Part shown: positions 11,221-21,729 of the stretch, piece after piece
Numbering within the stretch: the stretch's first letter is position 1
How the letters are laid out: every line of letters begins with the position of its first letter
Origin: Brachypterus glaber
Lineage: Eukaryota > Arthropoda > Insecta > Coleoptera > Kateretidae
Direction of reading: 5' to 3'
NCBI GenBank assembly: GCA_958510825.1
Contig: OY294044.1
Span: forward strand, 42,125,550-42,189,549
DNA length: 64,000 bases
Program-made: the position numbers and the translations under genes
Notes under the pieces: model-generated
The model's input: the letters and a program-made list of their open reading frames with translations, nothing else
Database searches by the model: none
What the model was told of the DNA's origin: nothing

Positions 11221-12480
11221 CGGTGATAAATGTGAAAGCTCTTTTAACCGGGCAGTGTATTTTTTCATGATTTAAATTTGTATACAATAATGTTTTGTCT
11301 AGGACTTTTTTTGGAGATTTTGGGAAATTCGAAACTACCGTATAATGCTATTCTAGCACTACGTGCTGCGATAGTATGATAATAGGATAATATAAATCAA
11401 AAATTCTTTTATATGATTCTGTATTTGAAAATATAAATTGGTTTTTAATAGTAAAGGCAATTTTATAAAGAAAAATAAAGCATTTGACTTTAATTGTAGT
11501 TAAATCAAATTGAATAAAATATATTGCAGTTTCAATTGTCCTTGAAAATATCTATTTTATATTCCGATACTGGAAATATAACCCTTAAATTTTTAATTAA
11601 AAAAAATATTTATAACTTGTAACCACCAATAAAGCATCATCTACAAAGACGGTGTACTTATTATATTTCTAGCTTTGTTCTCGATTATATTATAAAAGGC
11701 AAAATATGCAATTAATTTAGAGAGAATTCAAATAAGTTCAATATTTTGAGGGCACTATTCTCCCGTACAGTCTCTGAATATCCGAGATTCGGGTAAGTAT
11801 ATTTGTGTATTATATATGATTGGCAAGTATAACGTAATTGTAAATTACAGCTGGACAAATAACGTCTAATTCGGTTCTAATTAAATACAACAGACAGAAT
11901 AATCAATACGGTTTATAAGGGTTGAAATAATTGCTAATCTAATTCTACACAACTAGAAATTGACGTGGGACAACGCGTTTTGGTTAGATGAAGGACAGAA
12001 TGACATATCTCAACTTATTAGCAAATAATCAGAATTTAACACATTTGCACATCGATATCTCAAGCTATAACTCTGTAAATTGTAAAAGATTTTACAACTT
12101 TCAAAAATTTATTTTATAATACAAAAAAAAAGTAGTAGACTTGTTTCTCCTTCTTTGCACAGGTTGTCTGAATCCAGAATGCCTTAATTTGACGCTTCCT
12201 TAAGAGTTATCGTAGCATTTATTTAATATTGTTTGCAAAGGATGAATAAGTTTTAGATTTACCACTTTAATTTTATTAACATATGATGTCAATAAACTGG
12301 AGCACAGATAATTTGGAAAGTAAACAAAATTATTAAGAAAAAATAATTTTCCTGCATGTAGAGCAAAAAGAGAATAATGTGAATAGGAAAAATAAGAAGA
12401 TAGATCTGAGAGCAAAAGAAAATCTGAAGATTCTATAACAAGTCACTTGGAAATACTACTTAAAAAATATTAATATTTCC
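11221..12480. other. No gene seen
   Basis: AT-rich sequence. Open frames such as 12200-12415 on the minus strand are short and of low complexity. I see no convincing exon, repeat or RNA gene. Confidence 0.4.
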
Positions 12481-12489
12481 TTTTTTTTT

Positions 12490-12790
12490 TCGGTGTAACT
12501 GACTATTCCAAAACTGCCACATATAACCATCTAGCATTAAATTTTAATGTGGATAGAGCTTATTATTTCAAATAGCAATAATATTGTTAAAGTGAGAAGA
12601 AAAGCAAGCGAGTAAGAAAATTTAGAGCAGAACAACAATTTGGAGATTTTATGATCAAAATTTAAAAATGATATGTTAATTTTGTTGTTTCTAACTGTGC
12701 TTTGATAGAACGAAAATGCTAATAATAACTTTTCTTGGTGTAATTGTCCATTCGAAAACGGCCAGAGAGAACCATCTAGCATTATCACTA
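12490..12790 (+). repeat. Imperfect direct repeat, about 240-bp spacing
   Basis: TCGGTGTAACTGACTATTCC followed by AAAACTGCCA and ACCATCTAGCATTA near 12490-12540 recurs as TTGGTGTAATTGTCCATTCG, AAAACGGCCA and ACCATCTAGCATTA near 12730-12785. Upstream A-rich blocks (GAGCAAAA / GAGCAGAA) also match loosely. Confidence 0.5.
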
Positions 12791-12810
12791 ATGATGAAAA
12801 TGCACATCAC

Positions 12811-12887
12811 GTCCCAAGGCGTCCTTTGCCCCGCCGACGGGCCATTCCCGTCCTTGCCACCCCCAGCTCCTGCCGCCGAACTCGCAA
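12811..12887 (-). other. GC-rich island, possible exon on the minus strand
   Basis: About 80 bp of strongly GC-rich sequence stands out in AT-rich surroundings. On the minus strand it follows a plausible acceptor (AATTAAGTTTTAG, AG at 12888-12889) and reads ASSAAGAGGGKDGNG, then PSAGQRTPWD, up to a weak GTGATG donor. The plus strand is also open (12716-12898, ..FPSLPPPAPAAELATKT). I do not recognise either protein. Composition and the acceptor are the only support. Confidence 0.25.
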
Positions 12888-12899
12888 CTAAAACTTAAT

Positions 12900-13340
12900 T
12901 ATAATTAATTAATGCGACTGCTACTAAGTCTATAGGCTATACGCTATGTAATTAGAAACCTTTATATAAAATGAATACTGTTAATTAAGGAACTAAACGA
13001 CATTGTACACTGCTAGATTGCAGAAATAACTTAAGTGCAAATTATGTTATATGCTTCACAACAAAAACAATTTTTTATACATATTTATGTAATAAAGCTG
13101 AATGAGTAAAAATGCAATAGATAATATCTATTGATAATATAAAAAAAGTGTTTAATTAATATTACATATCTATATTATAGATATTTATATTTCGTTTTAC
13201 AAAAAGAGAAACTATTTTAAAAAAAAAATTTTTTTTTGAAAAACTTGAAAAAAAAAATTGAATTTATTTTTTTTATTTTTTAATAGTTGGGGAAACTGCA
13301 ATCTTGAGAAAAAAATTTGGAAAAATCACAATCTTTAGTT
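12900..13340. other. No gene seen
   Basis: AT-rich with long A and T runs (about 13220-13300). Nothing can be supported. Confidence 0.4.
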
Positions 13341-13348
13341 AAAAAAAT

Positions 13349-13635
13349 ACACAGGCACACAAAAAAAAAGTTTTTCCCCAGACGAGATAAACATTTCTAC
13401 ACGTTTTTGGGGTTTGGACTTTGGCTAACATCGAATCTAGAGTTGGTTTGACTCGGTCAGTTCCCATTTCTTTCTTAACCTTAAAAAAATGATGAAATAT
13501 GTTTCAACTTTCATACATTTTTGAGGTTAGCAACGAAATGCGACCTGACCGAGTCAAACCAATCCCAGATTCGGATTTAGCGACAGCAAAAATGTATAGT
13601 CTGGGAAAAAAGATCTTTTTTTGTGTGCCTGTGTT
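13349..13635. mobile_element. 290-bp palindromic (foldback) element
   Basis: The left arm begins ACACAGGCACACAAAAAA and continues CCCCAGAC, TCGAATCTAGAGTTGG and TTTGACTCGGTCAG. The reverse complement of the right arm begins ACACAGGCACACAAAAAA and reads CCCAGACTATACATTTTT, CCGAATCTGGGATTGG and TTTGACTCGGTCAGG. The centre is near 13490. The open frame 13499-13693 lies in the right arm and is not a gene. The motif GCT.AATCCGAATCTG recurs in the large palindrome at 62-63.5 kb. Confidence 0.75.
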
Positions 13636-13644
13636 ATTAATATG

Positions 13645-13895
13645 GATACAGTGTAAAATAATGGGGGTAAATTATAAAGTTGATATGATTTAAACCGAAT
13701 TTTTTACTGTTTTATAGGAGATTTAACCGAGTCCTTAAATTTTCCCTTTGTATTTACTATAACGATCTTAAAATCAATTTTTAAAATTACAATATTATTT
13801 TTAAATTACGGTTTTTAAATTTGTCAAAACTATTCAATTTTGTTATCGATAGCAAGTAATTAAATTGCAGGAAATATTTTTTACAGTGTAGTCTG
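13645..13895. mobile_element. MITE-like repeat, family X, copy 2
   Basis: It starts TACAGTGTAAAATAATGGGG and ends AATATTTTTTACAGTGTAG. The interior landmarks are those of 1228-1467 (ATTTAAACCGAA, a CTTAAAATCAATTTTTAAAA-like block, AAGTAATTAAATTGCAGG). It abuts the palindrome at 13349-13635. Confidence 0.55.
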
Positions 13896-16380
13896 GTTAA
13901 TAATTATCTAAAAATATTTGTTCATATATAAACGTATTAACAATAAGATTACTCCTTTTCAGTCTTTCTCTACCTTTCCCTCTCTCATGCATCCCCTACA
14001 TACGGGAGGGAAAACTGCGAAGCCCAGTAGCGCATTTAATATTCAAGTATTGTAATTAACATAAAGATAAACCCTTATGCTAAGCGAGAAGTGAAGAGTC
14101 TAACCAATGTACTTTGCCAATAGAATGAAAACAGTGGTGTTCCTATTTATCGTTACAAATATTGTATTATTGTTACAAATATTGTATTACTGTAACAATA
14201 ATATTGTTACAATAGGTATAATTTATTGTATAAATATCCTGTTGTAATATTGTTACTAATAATATTTCCATTTTCATTTATTATTAATTAATGTTTTCTC
14301 AACCATATTTCGCACCTATTTCAAAACTTTTTTAGCATATTTTATTTAAAATACGTTTCTATTTTAATATACTAGCAACATCAGGGATGTAAACGACTAA
14401 TTTGATTTTAATGAATAATAAGTAAATAAATAAATAAATTTAAATGCGAAAATTATTTAATTGAGCATCAAACTAAAGGTTATGAAAAAATCTTCATAAA
14501 ACTGACAGTTTTAAACTGTAATGCATTTTTATTAAAATATATTTTTAATTACTTACGTTTCTATCACTTTTTTGTATCTTTGTCAGGATAATACACTTTT
14601 TATAATCATGATGCATTCGTTTTATACATCAAAGACAATAAATAATTTATAATTAAAATTGGTTACTACTGTGGTATGACTGTGTCTTTGAAGAATGTGA
14701 CGGTGGATGTCGTTCTTTGTTCAATAAGTGTATTAACTTACTGGTAAATCAGTGACTACCTCTAACATATTGAAATGAACCGTTTATAAAATTGAAAATG
14801 TTGAGCGCCGTTGTGGTTCAATTTGCCCGGAAGTGGATTCGTGGTTAGCAGTAAAACACTAGGATCGTAGTACACAATTTATTCTATGCCAAAAAGAGAA
14901 GTGAGCACCTGATTGGCTGACAATATCTTGTGATATTTTCAGACTATTTTCGACTTAACTTGCAAAGAAATCCAAAGATTCAAACTACAGTTAAAAAAGG
15001 GAAAAATTAATGTCTTGAATAAAAATACATTAATAAAATGACTTACCTACACCAGAATACTATTTGTATTATAATATAAAATAGTTATCCCTAAGGATGC
15101 ACTTGAAAATTATGGAAAATATTTAACAAGCTCTCTCGTTCAGGTAAGATGTCAAAAAGAAAGAATTTCTAAACAGTGGGTTGAGAAATTCAAACATCCC
15201 TAAATTGCCAAAATTTATAAAGGTCAAGTTAAGGTCAAGCGATCAGGTGCACAACTTGTAAACAAATATCATTTTTAGATTTTACAGAGATGGTTAAGAA
15301 ATTTACCTAATTATTTAATTAAAGGTAACCAAAAATTATTTTACTACAATATCGACTCTTCCTTGCATTGCGTTAACCTAGAAAGATAGTAACTAGTTTT
15401 TGGGTGTTTAATTGGATTTGTGGAAATTGACAGCTAATTTAAGTTAAATAAGCTTCGTATACATTCTAAATAAGTTTCACATACATTTTAGAACAACCCT
15501 AATATTGATGTAAGTGTAGCAAAAGCGGGCGTTCTCTCTTAATTATTGAATAAACATTAGAGGCCCTTCACATTATGCAGGCAGCACATATATTAGGCAT
15601 TCTGGCCAATACAATTATAGAACAGCACATACATTTCATATTCCGGAATCTATCTCTCAAAACTCCGTGAAGCCCTGGACGCTCCGCGTTGGAACGAATC
15701 ACACAATGTGCAATTTTGACAATCTAGTGTAACAAAAAATTATCTAAAAGGATATGCAAGAATATGCAAGTATATGCAAGTATACAAAATACTGCTCCTA
15801 GGGCGATTATTTAAATTTTTAACTAGTCTTGGAAAGTAAGTGTAATACTGTTCTACTGTAACACAATTTTTATACAAATGTAAAATCTTAATAAATAAAT
15901 TTGTATTTTTGACGAAAAAAAAATGTTTTTCAACACAATTGAAAATTTTAAGGTATTTTTTGTTAATTTTTATTTCATAAAAAATCCAACTTAAAAGTGT
16001 TTGTCTATTTTTCTGCCTTTTTGAATAAAAAATATTCTATAAAATAAACCTGATCACTAATCATTGATGGGGTATACCTAGGTACCTATCAGCTAGTATA
16101 CCTAGGTACATACCTAGCAGCTGATATAAATGCTAAGGCCGTATGCCAAATTTGAAATTTCTAGTTTATATAGTTTAAAAATCAACAATCGAGAATATAT
16201 ATCCTAAGGGTTCAATTGTTCCATTCTGTGCTCTTTAGGTATAAAATATAAAAAAAAGAATTAAAATACCAGGAAAAAACAGTCGAAAGTTTCCACTTAA
16301 TTTTTTTTATTATTTTCACAATAATCTATTAAAATTTTAAAGAATACTGTAATTTTATTCCTTTATTTGTTGCGATTGAT
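13896..16380. other. No gene seen; minor simple repeats
   Basis: AT-rich. A run of ATTGTATTATTGTTACAAAT-type repeats with a small palindrome (TGTAACAATAATATTGTTACA) lies near 14150-14210. Three 10-bp repeats (ATGCAAGAAT/ATGCAAGTAT) lie at about 15755-15785. TATACCTAGGTAC is repeated near 16075-16125. No exon is supported. Confidence 0.4.
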
Positions 16381-16388
16381 GAAAATAA

Positions 16389-16628
16389 TCACACTGTGCG
16401 CAGGTTGAAGTTGAATTGTAAGCTCGTCACCACAATCATCATCCAACCGACGCCTCTTTCGAGAAGCGTCGACACGTGCGACGCGGCATTGCTGCCCGTC
16501 CAACCAAATTCCTCTTTAATTCGAGCATAAAGAATAACGCCGATTAAAAAACGTAAGGAAAGGTGGTAAGTCAGGAGCTTTAGGTTCCAAACCGCCCGAT
16601 TTCCCATTAGGCAATACAAGGCAATTAT
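16389..16628 (-). CDS. Orphan exon-like ORF, unrecognised
   Basis: An open frame of 79 codons plus stop starts directly after a good acceptor (pyrimidine-rich ..CTTCTTCACTATCCTAG, AG at 16629-16630). It is richer in GC than its surroundings. It reads IIALYCLMGNRAVWNL, later RFLIGVILYARIKEEFGW and ends ..SLQFNFNLRTV. Two hydrophobic stretches (FLIGVIL, GWMMIVVTSL) could be membrane-associated. I do not recognise a family. No promoter or partner exon was found. It could be the last exon of a gene to the right on the minus strand, or a relic. Confidence 0.3.
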   Translation of the reverse strand: MIALYCLMGNRAVWNLKLLTYHLSLRFLIGVILYARIKEEFGWTGSNAASHVSTLLERGVGWMMIVVTSLQFNFNLRTV

Positions 16629-16659
16629 CTAGGATAGTGAAGAAGAATAGTAAAAATTG

Positions 16660-16945
16660 TTTACTCTCTCACTAACAAATGTGTACAGAGTAAATAGTAT
16701 ATTACGCACCGAGTACGCGAACCTGGTTTTTAGTGCACGAGATGTGCACTCGATGTTTGCATCAAGGTGCGTATACTATTTTTGCTACGACCTAACACCT
16801 AAACATCCAAAAAATGCAAAAATTATCTTAAAATTAGTTTTTTAATTTGAGGCTATGTGTTTAGTTTAGTTATGTGAAATCAGCTTATTGTCACTTTCCA
16901 ACTGTATATGCACTAACTACTATGTCGTAGGAAAATATAATTGAC
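16660..16945. repeat. Dispersed repeat family Y, copy 2
   Basis: Second copy of the repeat at 7308-7605 (shared blocks listed there). Here the site TATTACGCACCGAG is uninterrupted, while in copy 1 a MITE lies at the TA. The left part contains a short inverted repeat (AGTATATTACGCACC against GGTGCGTATACTATT). Confidence 0.6.
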
Positions 16946-17630
16946 TTTTAATTACTTCAACAAGAAAATTACAACATTTCCAAAAACCATATAAACAATT
17001 ACATCCTTACACCAGAAAAGTAAACATTTATCAACTGCAATTCCTGTGATAGGAATCCTATCTTCCAATCTTTTGAAAAATTTAACTTTATCGGCAATTT
17101 TTTAAAAATGTACCAATTGAAAGCAAACCTCTTTAAATCACTAAAGGGGTAAAGTTATCAACTGAAAATCCTATGTTACAATCTTTTCATAGAAAACTTA
17201 ATTTTATCTGCCAATTTCTTAAAATGTACCATTTAAAACCAAACTTTTTTAACACCTTTCACTCATAGCCGCACCCTGCCGTGGCTTTATTGGCTAAGAC
17301 ACTCAAATGTAGCGAGAGTAGGGATGTAGAAAATTAATCAGGTCAGTAAGTGGGCACTTGCACTTGTGGTTGATAAAGTTGAACCAAAAATGTGGGAATT
17401 GGACAATATAGCAAAAGCAATTATTAAACCATTAATAGGGTCTTCTTCGATTTTTGGTTTTAGTTATTTTTAAAAACTAGATATTCTAATTATAATATAT
17501 ATGCTATTTATTTATTTTTTAGTCCACTTAAACAGGAGAAAAAAAATTATAAAATTTGAATTATTTTTTCCCGCTCCACTGAAAACGTAACAGACAGAGT
17601 TTGCGCACTTCAACTCAGTTTCCATTTTAT
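16946..17630. other. No gene seen
   Basis: Two loosely similar blocks (near 17040 and 17160: ATCCTAT.TT.CAATCTTTT followed by AATTT..TTAAAATGTACCA) suggest a diverged 120-bp duplication. Otherwise AT-rich with nothing to annotate. Confidence 0.35.
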
Positions 17631-17635
17631 ACGTT

Positions 17636-17774
17636 GGCTACTCTGATTGTTTTGTCTGTCATCGAGTGAGGTTAGATGTTTTTCTAGTTTTGTGTTTTAT
17701 TCACTTTTAGTTATATTTGGTGTGTGTTTTTTGGACTTTTTATATTTCAAGACAGTGTATAGTGCATTAAAAAG
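17636..17774 (+). other. Candidate non-coding first exon of the THAP gene
   Basis: The stretch ends GCATTAAAAAG followed by GTAAGC at 17775, a strong donor. The next good acceptor downstream is the one before the THAP exon at 18450. The start is a guess; CAGTTTCC near 17620 could serve as an initiator. The only ATG here (about 17667) opens a three-codon frame. Confidence 0.35.
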
Positions 17775-18449
17775 GTAAGCAAAGAAACTAAATGTAATGG
17801 TGTTTTTTTATAATACATACTAGCTATATTATAGCCGCTATAAGCAAAAAAGTCCTTTGCGAAACAATTTTACAGTACGATTGGAGGCCTTGACATTGAA
17901 CCAAAGATTTTTTACCATATAGAAAACTTTTGGTTAAAATGTTTTTGTGAAAGCATTCTTGAAATATAGTAAACTTATGTTTAAAGGACTTTCAGCTTTA
18001 TACAGACCATAATGGAAGTTTCTCTATGACGAGAAAATGTCATATGTAATTTTTTAACATATGTTAATGCCACAAATAGCTTTATAAATTTCTCATTTAT
18101 AATTGTGTAATAATTAGATTAAAAAACTGTACAAGTCCCTAAGGGCATTATCCGCAGACAAGTAAATGGACTATATTATACATGTATGTATGTATGGTAC
18201 TCAAGAATATATTCAAAATATGCATCCGCAGACAACGTGTTAACATAGTGCATAATATGCATACTATGCACAATAATAATATAAAAATATTAATACATTT
18301 ATTAATTCTAAAAAGAATTTAACAAATTTTATATCAAGGGCTTAATCCCTACTCGAAACATTAAAAAAATACATACCAAATGTTTCAAGAATAATGTTTA
18401 GTTTTTTATTTATAGAACTAAATTAGTTACTCTTGTGTTTAACTTTTAG

Positions 18450-18623
18450 GCATGGATGTCAAAAACTGTTTTTTGCAGAAATTCCTCAAAAAACTGCAAA
18501 AAAGTATTTTTTACTGTCCCAAAAGCAGATGCTGTGAGGAAGTTATGGATATCTGTTCTTCAACAACCCTGGGTGCCCAACAAATCTGTAGGTGGGTTGT
18601 TCTGCTGCGAGGACCATTTTGAA
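18450..18623 (+). pseudogene. THAP-domain exon, probably damaged
   Basis: The exon lies between AACTTTTAG and a consensus donor GTAAGT at 18624. From ATG 18456 it reads MSKTVFCRNSSKNCKKVFF, then TVPKADAVRKLW, and ends GLFCCEDHFE. That is the THAP pattern: Cys-rich start, FxxVPK, an invariant Trp, and C-x2-H in CEDH. THAP domains are C2CH zinc-dependent DNA-binding domains, often derived from P-element-type transposases. The first Cys of the usual C-x2-4-C pair is missing in this frame. A TGT does lie upstream in the other frame (MDVKNC..), out of register across a six-T run, so a small indel there may have broken the domain, or the assembly is wrong. The rest of a transposase or regulator is absent. 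Confidence 0.6.
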
Positions 18624-18699
18624 GTAAGTTTAAAAAATATATATTTACTAAAATACGACTAGTACTTTTTATTCGAGAACAAAACATTAGCATTTCAGA

Positions 18700-18830
18700 T
18701 TATACAAAACATAAAACAAAGATAGAACGACCAGATCAAGGCTGACATGGGGAGACGGTCCGTGCGACGCTCTGTATTTTATTTTAAAAAAAAACACACG
18801 TCAGCCTTGATCTTTGTTTCATAGGTTTTA
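18700..18830. repeat. Hairpin in the THAP-gene intron
   Basis: ACAAAGAT..AGATCAAGGCTGAC (about 18716-18748) pairs with GTCAGCCTTGATCTTTGT (about 18804-18821). The loop is GC-richer (GGAGACGGTCCGTGCGACG). A C/G-rich tract follows at 18900-18950 (GGGGGGCTAAGCCCCCC). Both look like repeat fragments within the intron. Confidence 0.5.
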
Positions 18831-18839
18831 TTTACTTTC

Positions 18840-19960
18840 AAACGGGCGGTATGTATATGTAAAAAATATATGCATAATTTTTTTATTATAGTTTGATTTT
18901 GGGGGGGGTTAAACAAAATTTGGGGGGCTAAGCCCCCCGCCCCCCAGTTACGCCTATGCCGCCGACGGGGCATTTTTCGGCTCGTCATTTTTCTTAAATT
19001 TGCCAGCCACAAGCAAAGTTGCACTTGTCGATTTTTTTTACTTTCACCTAAAACAAGTTTTGCGATTGACTTAAAATTTGATTTTACTTGATTTTTTTTA
19101 TAATTAAGTACCTAGTCAAGATAGGTAAAAAAAAAGATTTTAACATTTTTTTTCTGTCTCTTTATGGAGTCTATAACTTTTGAGGTAACTTTTAATCCTT
19201 TTAACCTAAAGGCCTCAATTTTTACCAGAGCTTGTTTATACAGAGCGTGAATGGCTTAAAATATCAATTTGAAAATTTTATAAGCTTTAAAATGATGTAT
19301 CACAATGCACCCCTTTTCATTTAAAAAAAGTTTTCCTTGCCCCCCTGTCTCAATTGTGCCCCCTAAGCAAATCAAATATATACTAAAAAAATATTTGGGT
19401 TATGTTATTTAAGTGTTCCCAATTTAAAGTTGATATTTAAAAGTTAAAGGGGGGGCAGACTTTTGACACGCTGTGTATGAAAATCTCACCAGGGATTTTA
19501 TATGGATAATATAGGGGTTTTGGGGGGTTAATGTGTTTGAAAAAACGTAAATATTGGGTATCTGGGTGTTTAAAGGGCTGATTTTTTATGTATTTTATAT
19601 TTTAAATTCATTTCAAAAAAAAGTTGTTTTTTATTCAATTTTATTTTTCATTTTTAGTAGAAAGTCCTCTCGTTTATCTGAGAGAGGTATTTGGCGCGAA
19701 TTTGGCGGCTGGCAGGGCGAAATAAAAGAATTTTTTTTTTAATATTTTAGCTAAGTTATGCATTTTTGCATATTATGAAACAATTTTCATAAAAATTAAC
19801 TGTAAAAATGTACGTTTTTGTATAAAAAACTTTTTCCCAGAAAGACAATAAACTGAGTAACTATAAGCTATAGCTTAAGAATGAGTTGACATAAAAACAT
19901 AAAATTTGGAGGATCACTAATAAATATTTTTGTATGTAAATTAATACTAACAGTACTTAT
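18840..19960. other. Intron-like sequence with G-rich repeat fragments
   Basis: No exon is supported. The stretch has GGGG/CCCC-rich repeat ends (18900-18970) and pieces resembling other repeats (TATAGGGGTTTTGGGGGGTT near 19511). A THAP gene would be expected to have coding sequence between 18623 and 19971, but I could not find a convincing exon. Confidence 0.35.
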
Positions 19961-19970
19961 TTTGTTGCAG

Positions 19971-20156
19971 ATGACCAAGTCAGGAAAAAATCAGCGAATT
20001 TGGATTTTAAATTTCGGTGCCAATCCTGCAGGGAACATGTACTAGCACTATTATTTAAAGTTATAATTAAAAATGAGAATGTCACTTGTATTTTTTCCAT
20101 TTATCTTGTGTTAAGTTTATTTATTTATTTGTACAATCATTGTATTATATAATAAA
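19971..20156 (+). pseudogene. Candidate terminal exon of the THAP gene with poly(A) signal
   Basis: It follows a good acceptor (TTATTTTGTTGCAG). One frame reads DQVRKKSANLDFKFRCQSC and runs to a TAA near 20151. Spacing of Arg-Lys-Lys and Phe-Lys-Phe-x-Cys-Gln is like the segment just after the THAP zinc finger in insect THAP proteins (recalled). The frame does not join in phase with the exon ending at 18623, so an exon is missing or a frameshift occurred. AATAAA lies at 20151-20156. Confidence 0.4.
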
Positions 20157-20664
20157 TTATGTCTACATTAAATCCCAAGATAAGTAATTTTCATATACAT
20201 AATATAATATACATACATATACATATTTTCATATACATAATATACATTTATATTTAAATAAATGTTTGTTTTTCAATACTATTTTTGAATTTTATTACCC
20301 CACCCTAACTAATTTTTTTGTGGATTTGAGGAAAACTATGTTGTTTTCTGGCCACATCTAAAATTCTGACCATAAAGTAGTTTCCTATATCTTCAAAGAA
20401 CATAGAGGGTCCCCCAATTTTTAATTTAGAAGGCTTGATGTATTTCATTTTGTGGCCCACTTGTGCCAATGCTGGTTTTTTCTAGTAGCACTTAACCTCT
20501 GCAATTGCATGCTTATATCCACCTAGAACAATTAAAAATGCTTTTTACTTTTGCTATAATTATATCGAAGGCTGCATAACATGGAACGGAAACCAAAAAC
20601 TGAAGGTACACCTCTACGTTATAAAGCCCTCAATATCAAGAAAGTGTTAAATCTTATTATGAGC

Positions 20665-20679
20665 GGGGGGGGGGGGGGG
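20665..20679. repeat. Poly-G run (15 G)
   Basis: Fifteen consecutive G in AT-rich sequence, inside the intron between exons 2 and 3 of the SWIM-type pseudogene and just before the MITE at 20712. A second 12-G run lies at 25630-25641. Confidence 0.9.
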
Positions 20680-20711
20680 TAGTTCGCAGGAAAAAATCTG
20701 GTTGTATATCA

Positions 20712-20958
20712 TGGCTTGGTTCTAAAAGGGCCAATGTCACTATATCCTTATTATAAGTTATACTGCAGAACTTACTTTTTCTTAGATCTATATAACCTAA
20801 AAAAGCCAACGTCAGTGCTTGTGAGATAAATGTAGATTTTAAGTGACAAGGGTGTTTCTAATAAACATGTCTGTTAAACTGCTAAAACAGCCAATATTTT
20901 GTTTGACTTAGTGTATCTGTTTAAAATTTTTAACATTGGCCCTTTTAGAACCAAGCCA
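20712..20958. mobile_element. 247-bp MITE with perfect 26-bp TIRs
   Basis: TGGCTTGGTTCTAAAAGGGC at the left end is matched exactly by the reverse complement of the right end; identity continues through CAATGT. The interior has no ORF. Flanks are TATATCA and CAGATATATA, not a clean duplication. The element lies within intron 2 of the SWIM-type pseudogene. The perfect ends mean a young insertion or strong constraint. Confidence 0.8.
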
Positions 20959-21552
20959 CAGATATATACTCGACTGGGGCTCCTATTGCTTAGGGAATTG
21001 CCCCACAACAGCTGACTTTTTATAAAGTATTTAAAAATAGAACCCCAGTATTTTAAAATAGAACCCCAGAATTCCACAGACCAAAATAACTAAAATAATT
21101 TACCTTTAGAAGCTGTACAACTTTGCAACTAAGAATGACATCATTATTTTCATCAATTTCGGCTGCAATCTTGTATACTGCATCATGAACTTTGTGCTCA
21201 AGGACAACACGTCCTTTTACTGTGCAAATACTAGTGCTCTTGTTCTGATTTAGTTGCACATAACCAATAACATCTTTCTCCATAACCTGGTCCTGCAAAT
21301 ATACAATAATATTATGTTTTAAAATATCCTCCACATTTTTCACAAATTAGTTTATGCACATAAATAGAAAAAAAAACTTAGTAAAAACTAAAATTAAAAT
21401 AAAGAGTGTATACTGACCATACATTTTTAAACCTTCGGAACTCCACACTAAAATAGTCCAAGTTTTTTGCGAAAAATTCTTTAACCATCACGTAATTAAC
21501 GTGTAGTAAATTTTCGCTACTTGCTTTCACAAAAAAAATCCACTGAAGCCAT

Positions 21553-21725
21553 AATTAAAGCAAAAACAAATAAAATAACTTTAAAAACAAACCGATTCCG
21601 AAATTAAACAAGGAACTCTCCACTGACAGATAAAAAGTGAGGTTATGTCTACGCTAGCAGTTTAGCCACACTAAGAAATAAAATGTCGTTTCTGCGCAGT
21701 CTCTATCTGTGACGTAGAAAATAAG
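21553..21725 (-). promoter_or_regulatory. Candidate 5' region of the SWIM-type gene
   Basis: On the minus strand this holds ATAACCTCACTTTTTATCTG, TCAGTGGAGAGTTCC and a leader running to ATG 21552. TCAGT is a classic arthropod initiator, so transcription might begin near 21624. A GC-richer patch (GACTGCGCAGAAACGACA) lies just upstream. This is inference only. Confidence 0.3.
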
Positions 21726-21729
21726 GCGC

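Larger units (their letters stand above)
20305..21552 (-). pseudogene. SWIM/YqaJ-type protein gene remnant, three exons with disabling changes
   Basis: Exon 1 (21552 to about 21414) starts MASVDFF. It is then shifted by an extra T in an eight-T run and resumes KASSENLLHVNYVMVKEFF. It ends before GTATGG or GTATAC, both phase 0. Exon 2 (21292-21104) follows ATATTTGCAG and reads DQVMEKDVIGYVQLNQ, SICTVKGRVVLEHKVHDAVY and ..VILSC, then GTAAAT. Exon 3 (from 20522) follows TTGTTCTAG and reads GYKHAIAEVKCY, stop, KKPALAQVGHKMKYIKPS, to TAG at 20305. With one added base after the TGC codon, the exon 2/3 junction reads CK.CTASKGGYKHA, the SWIM-like CxxC..GGCKHA of insect proteins that carry a YqaJ recombinase domain. 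Here the third ligand Cys is Tyr, and a TAG replaces an expected codon after KCY. Family assignment is recalled. The YqaJ part is absent. Confidence 0.65.

Noticed and set aside
16389..16628. Insect chemoreceptor C-terminal exon
   Set aside because: The ..SLQF ending only vaguely recalls the TY....QF motif; the spacing does not fit.
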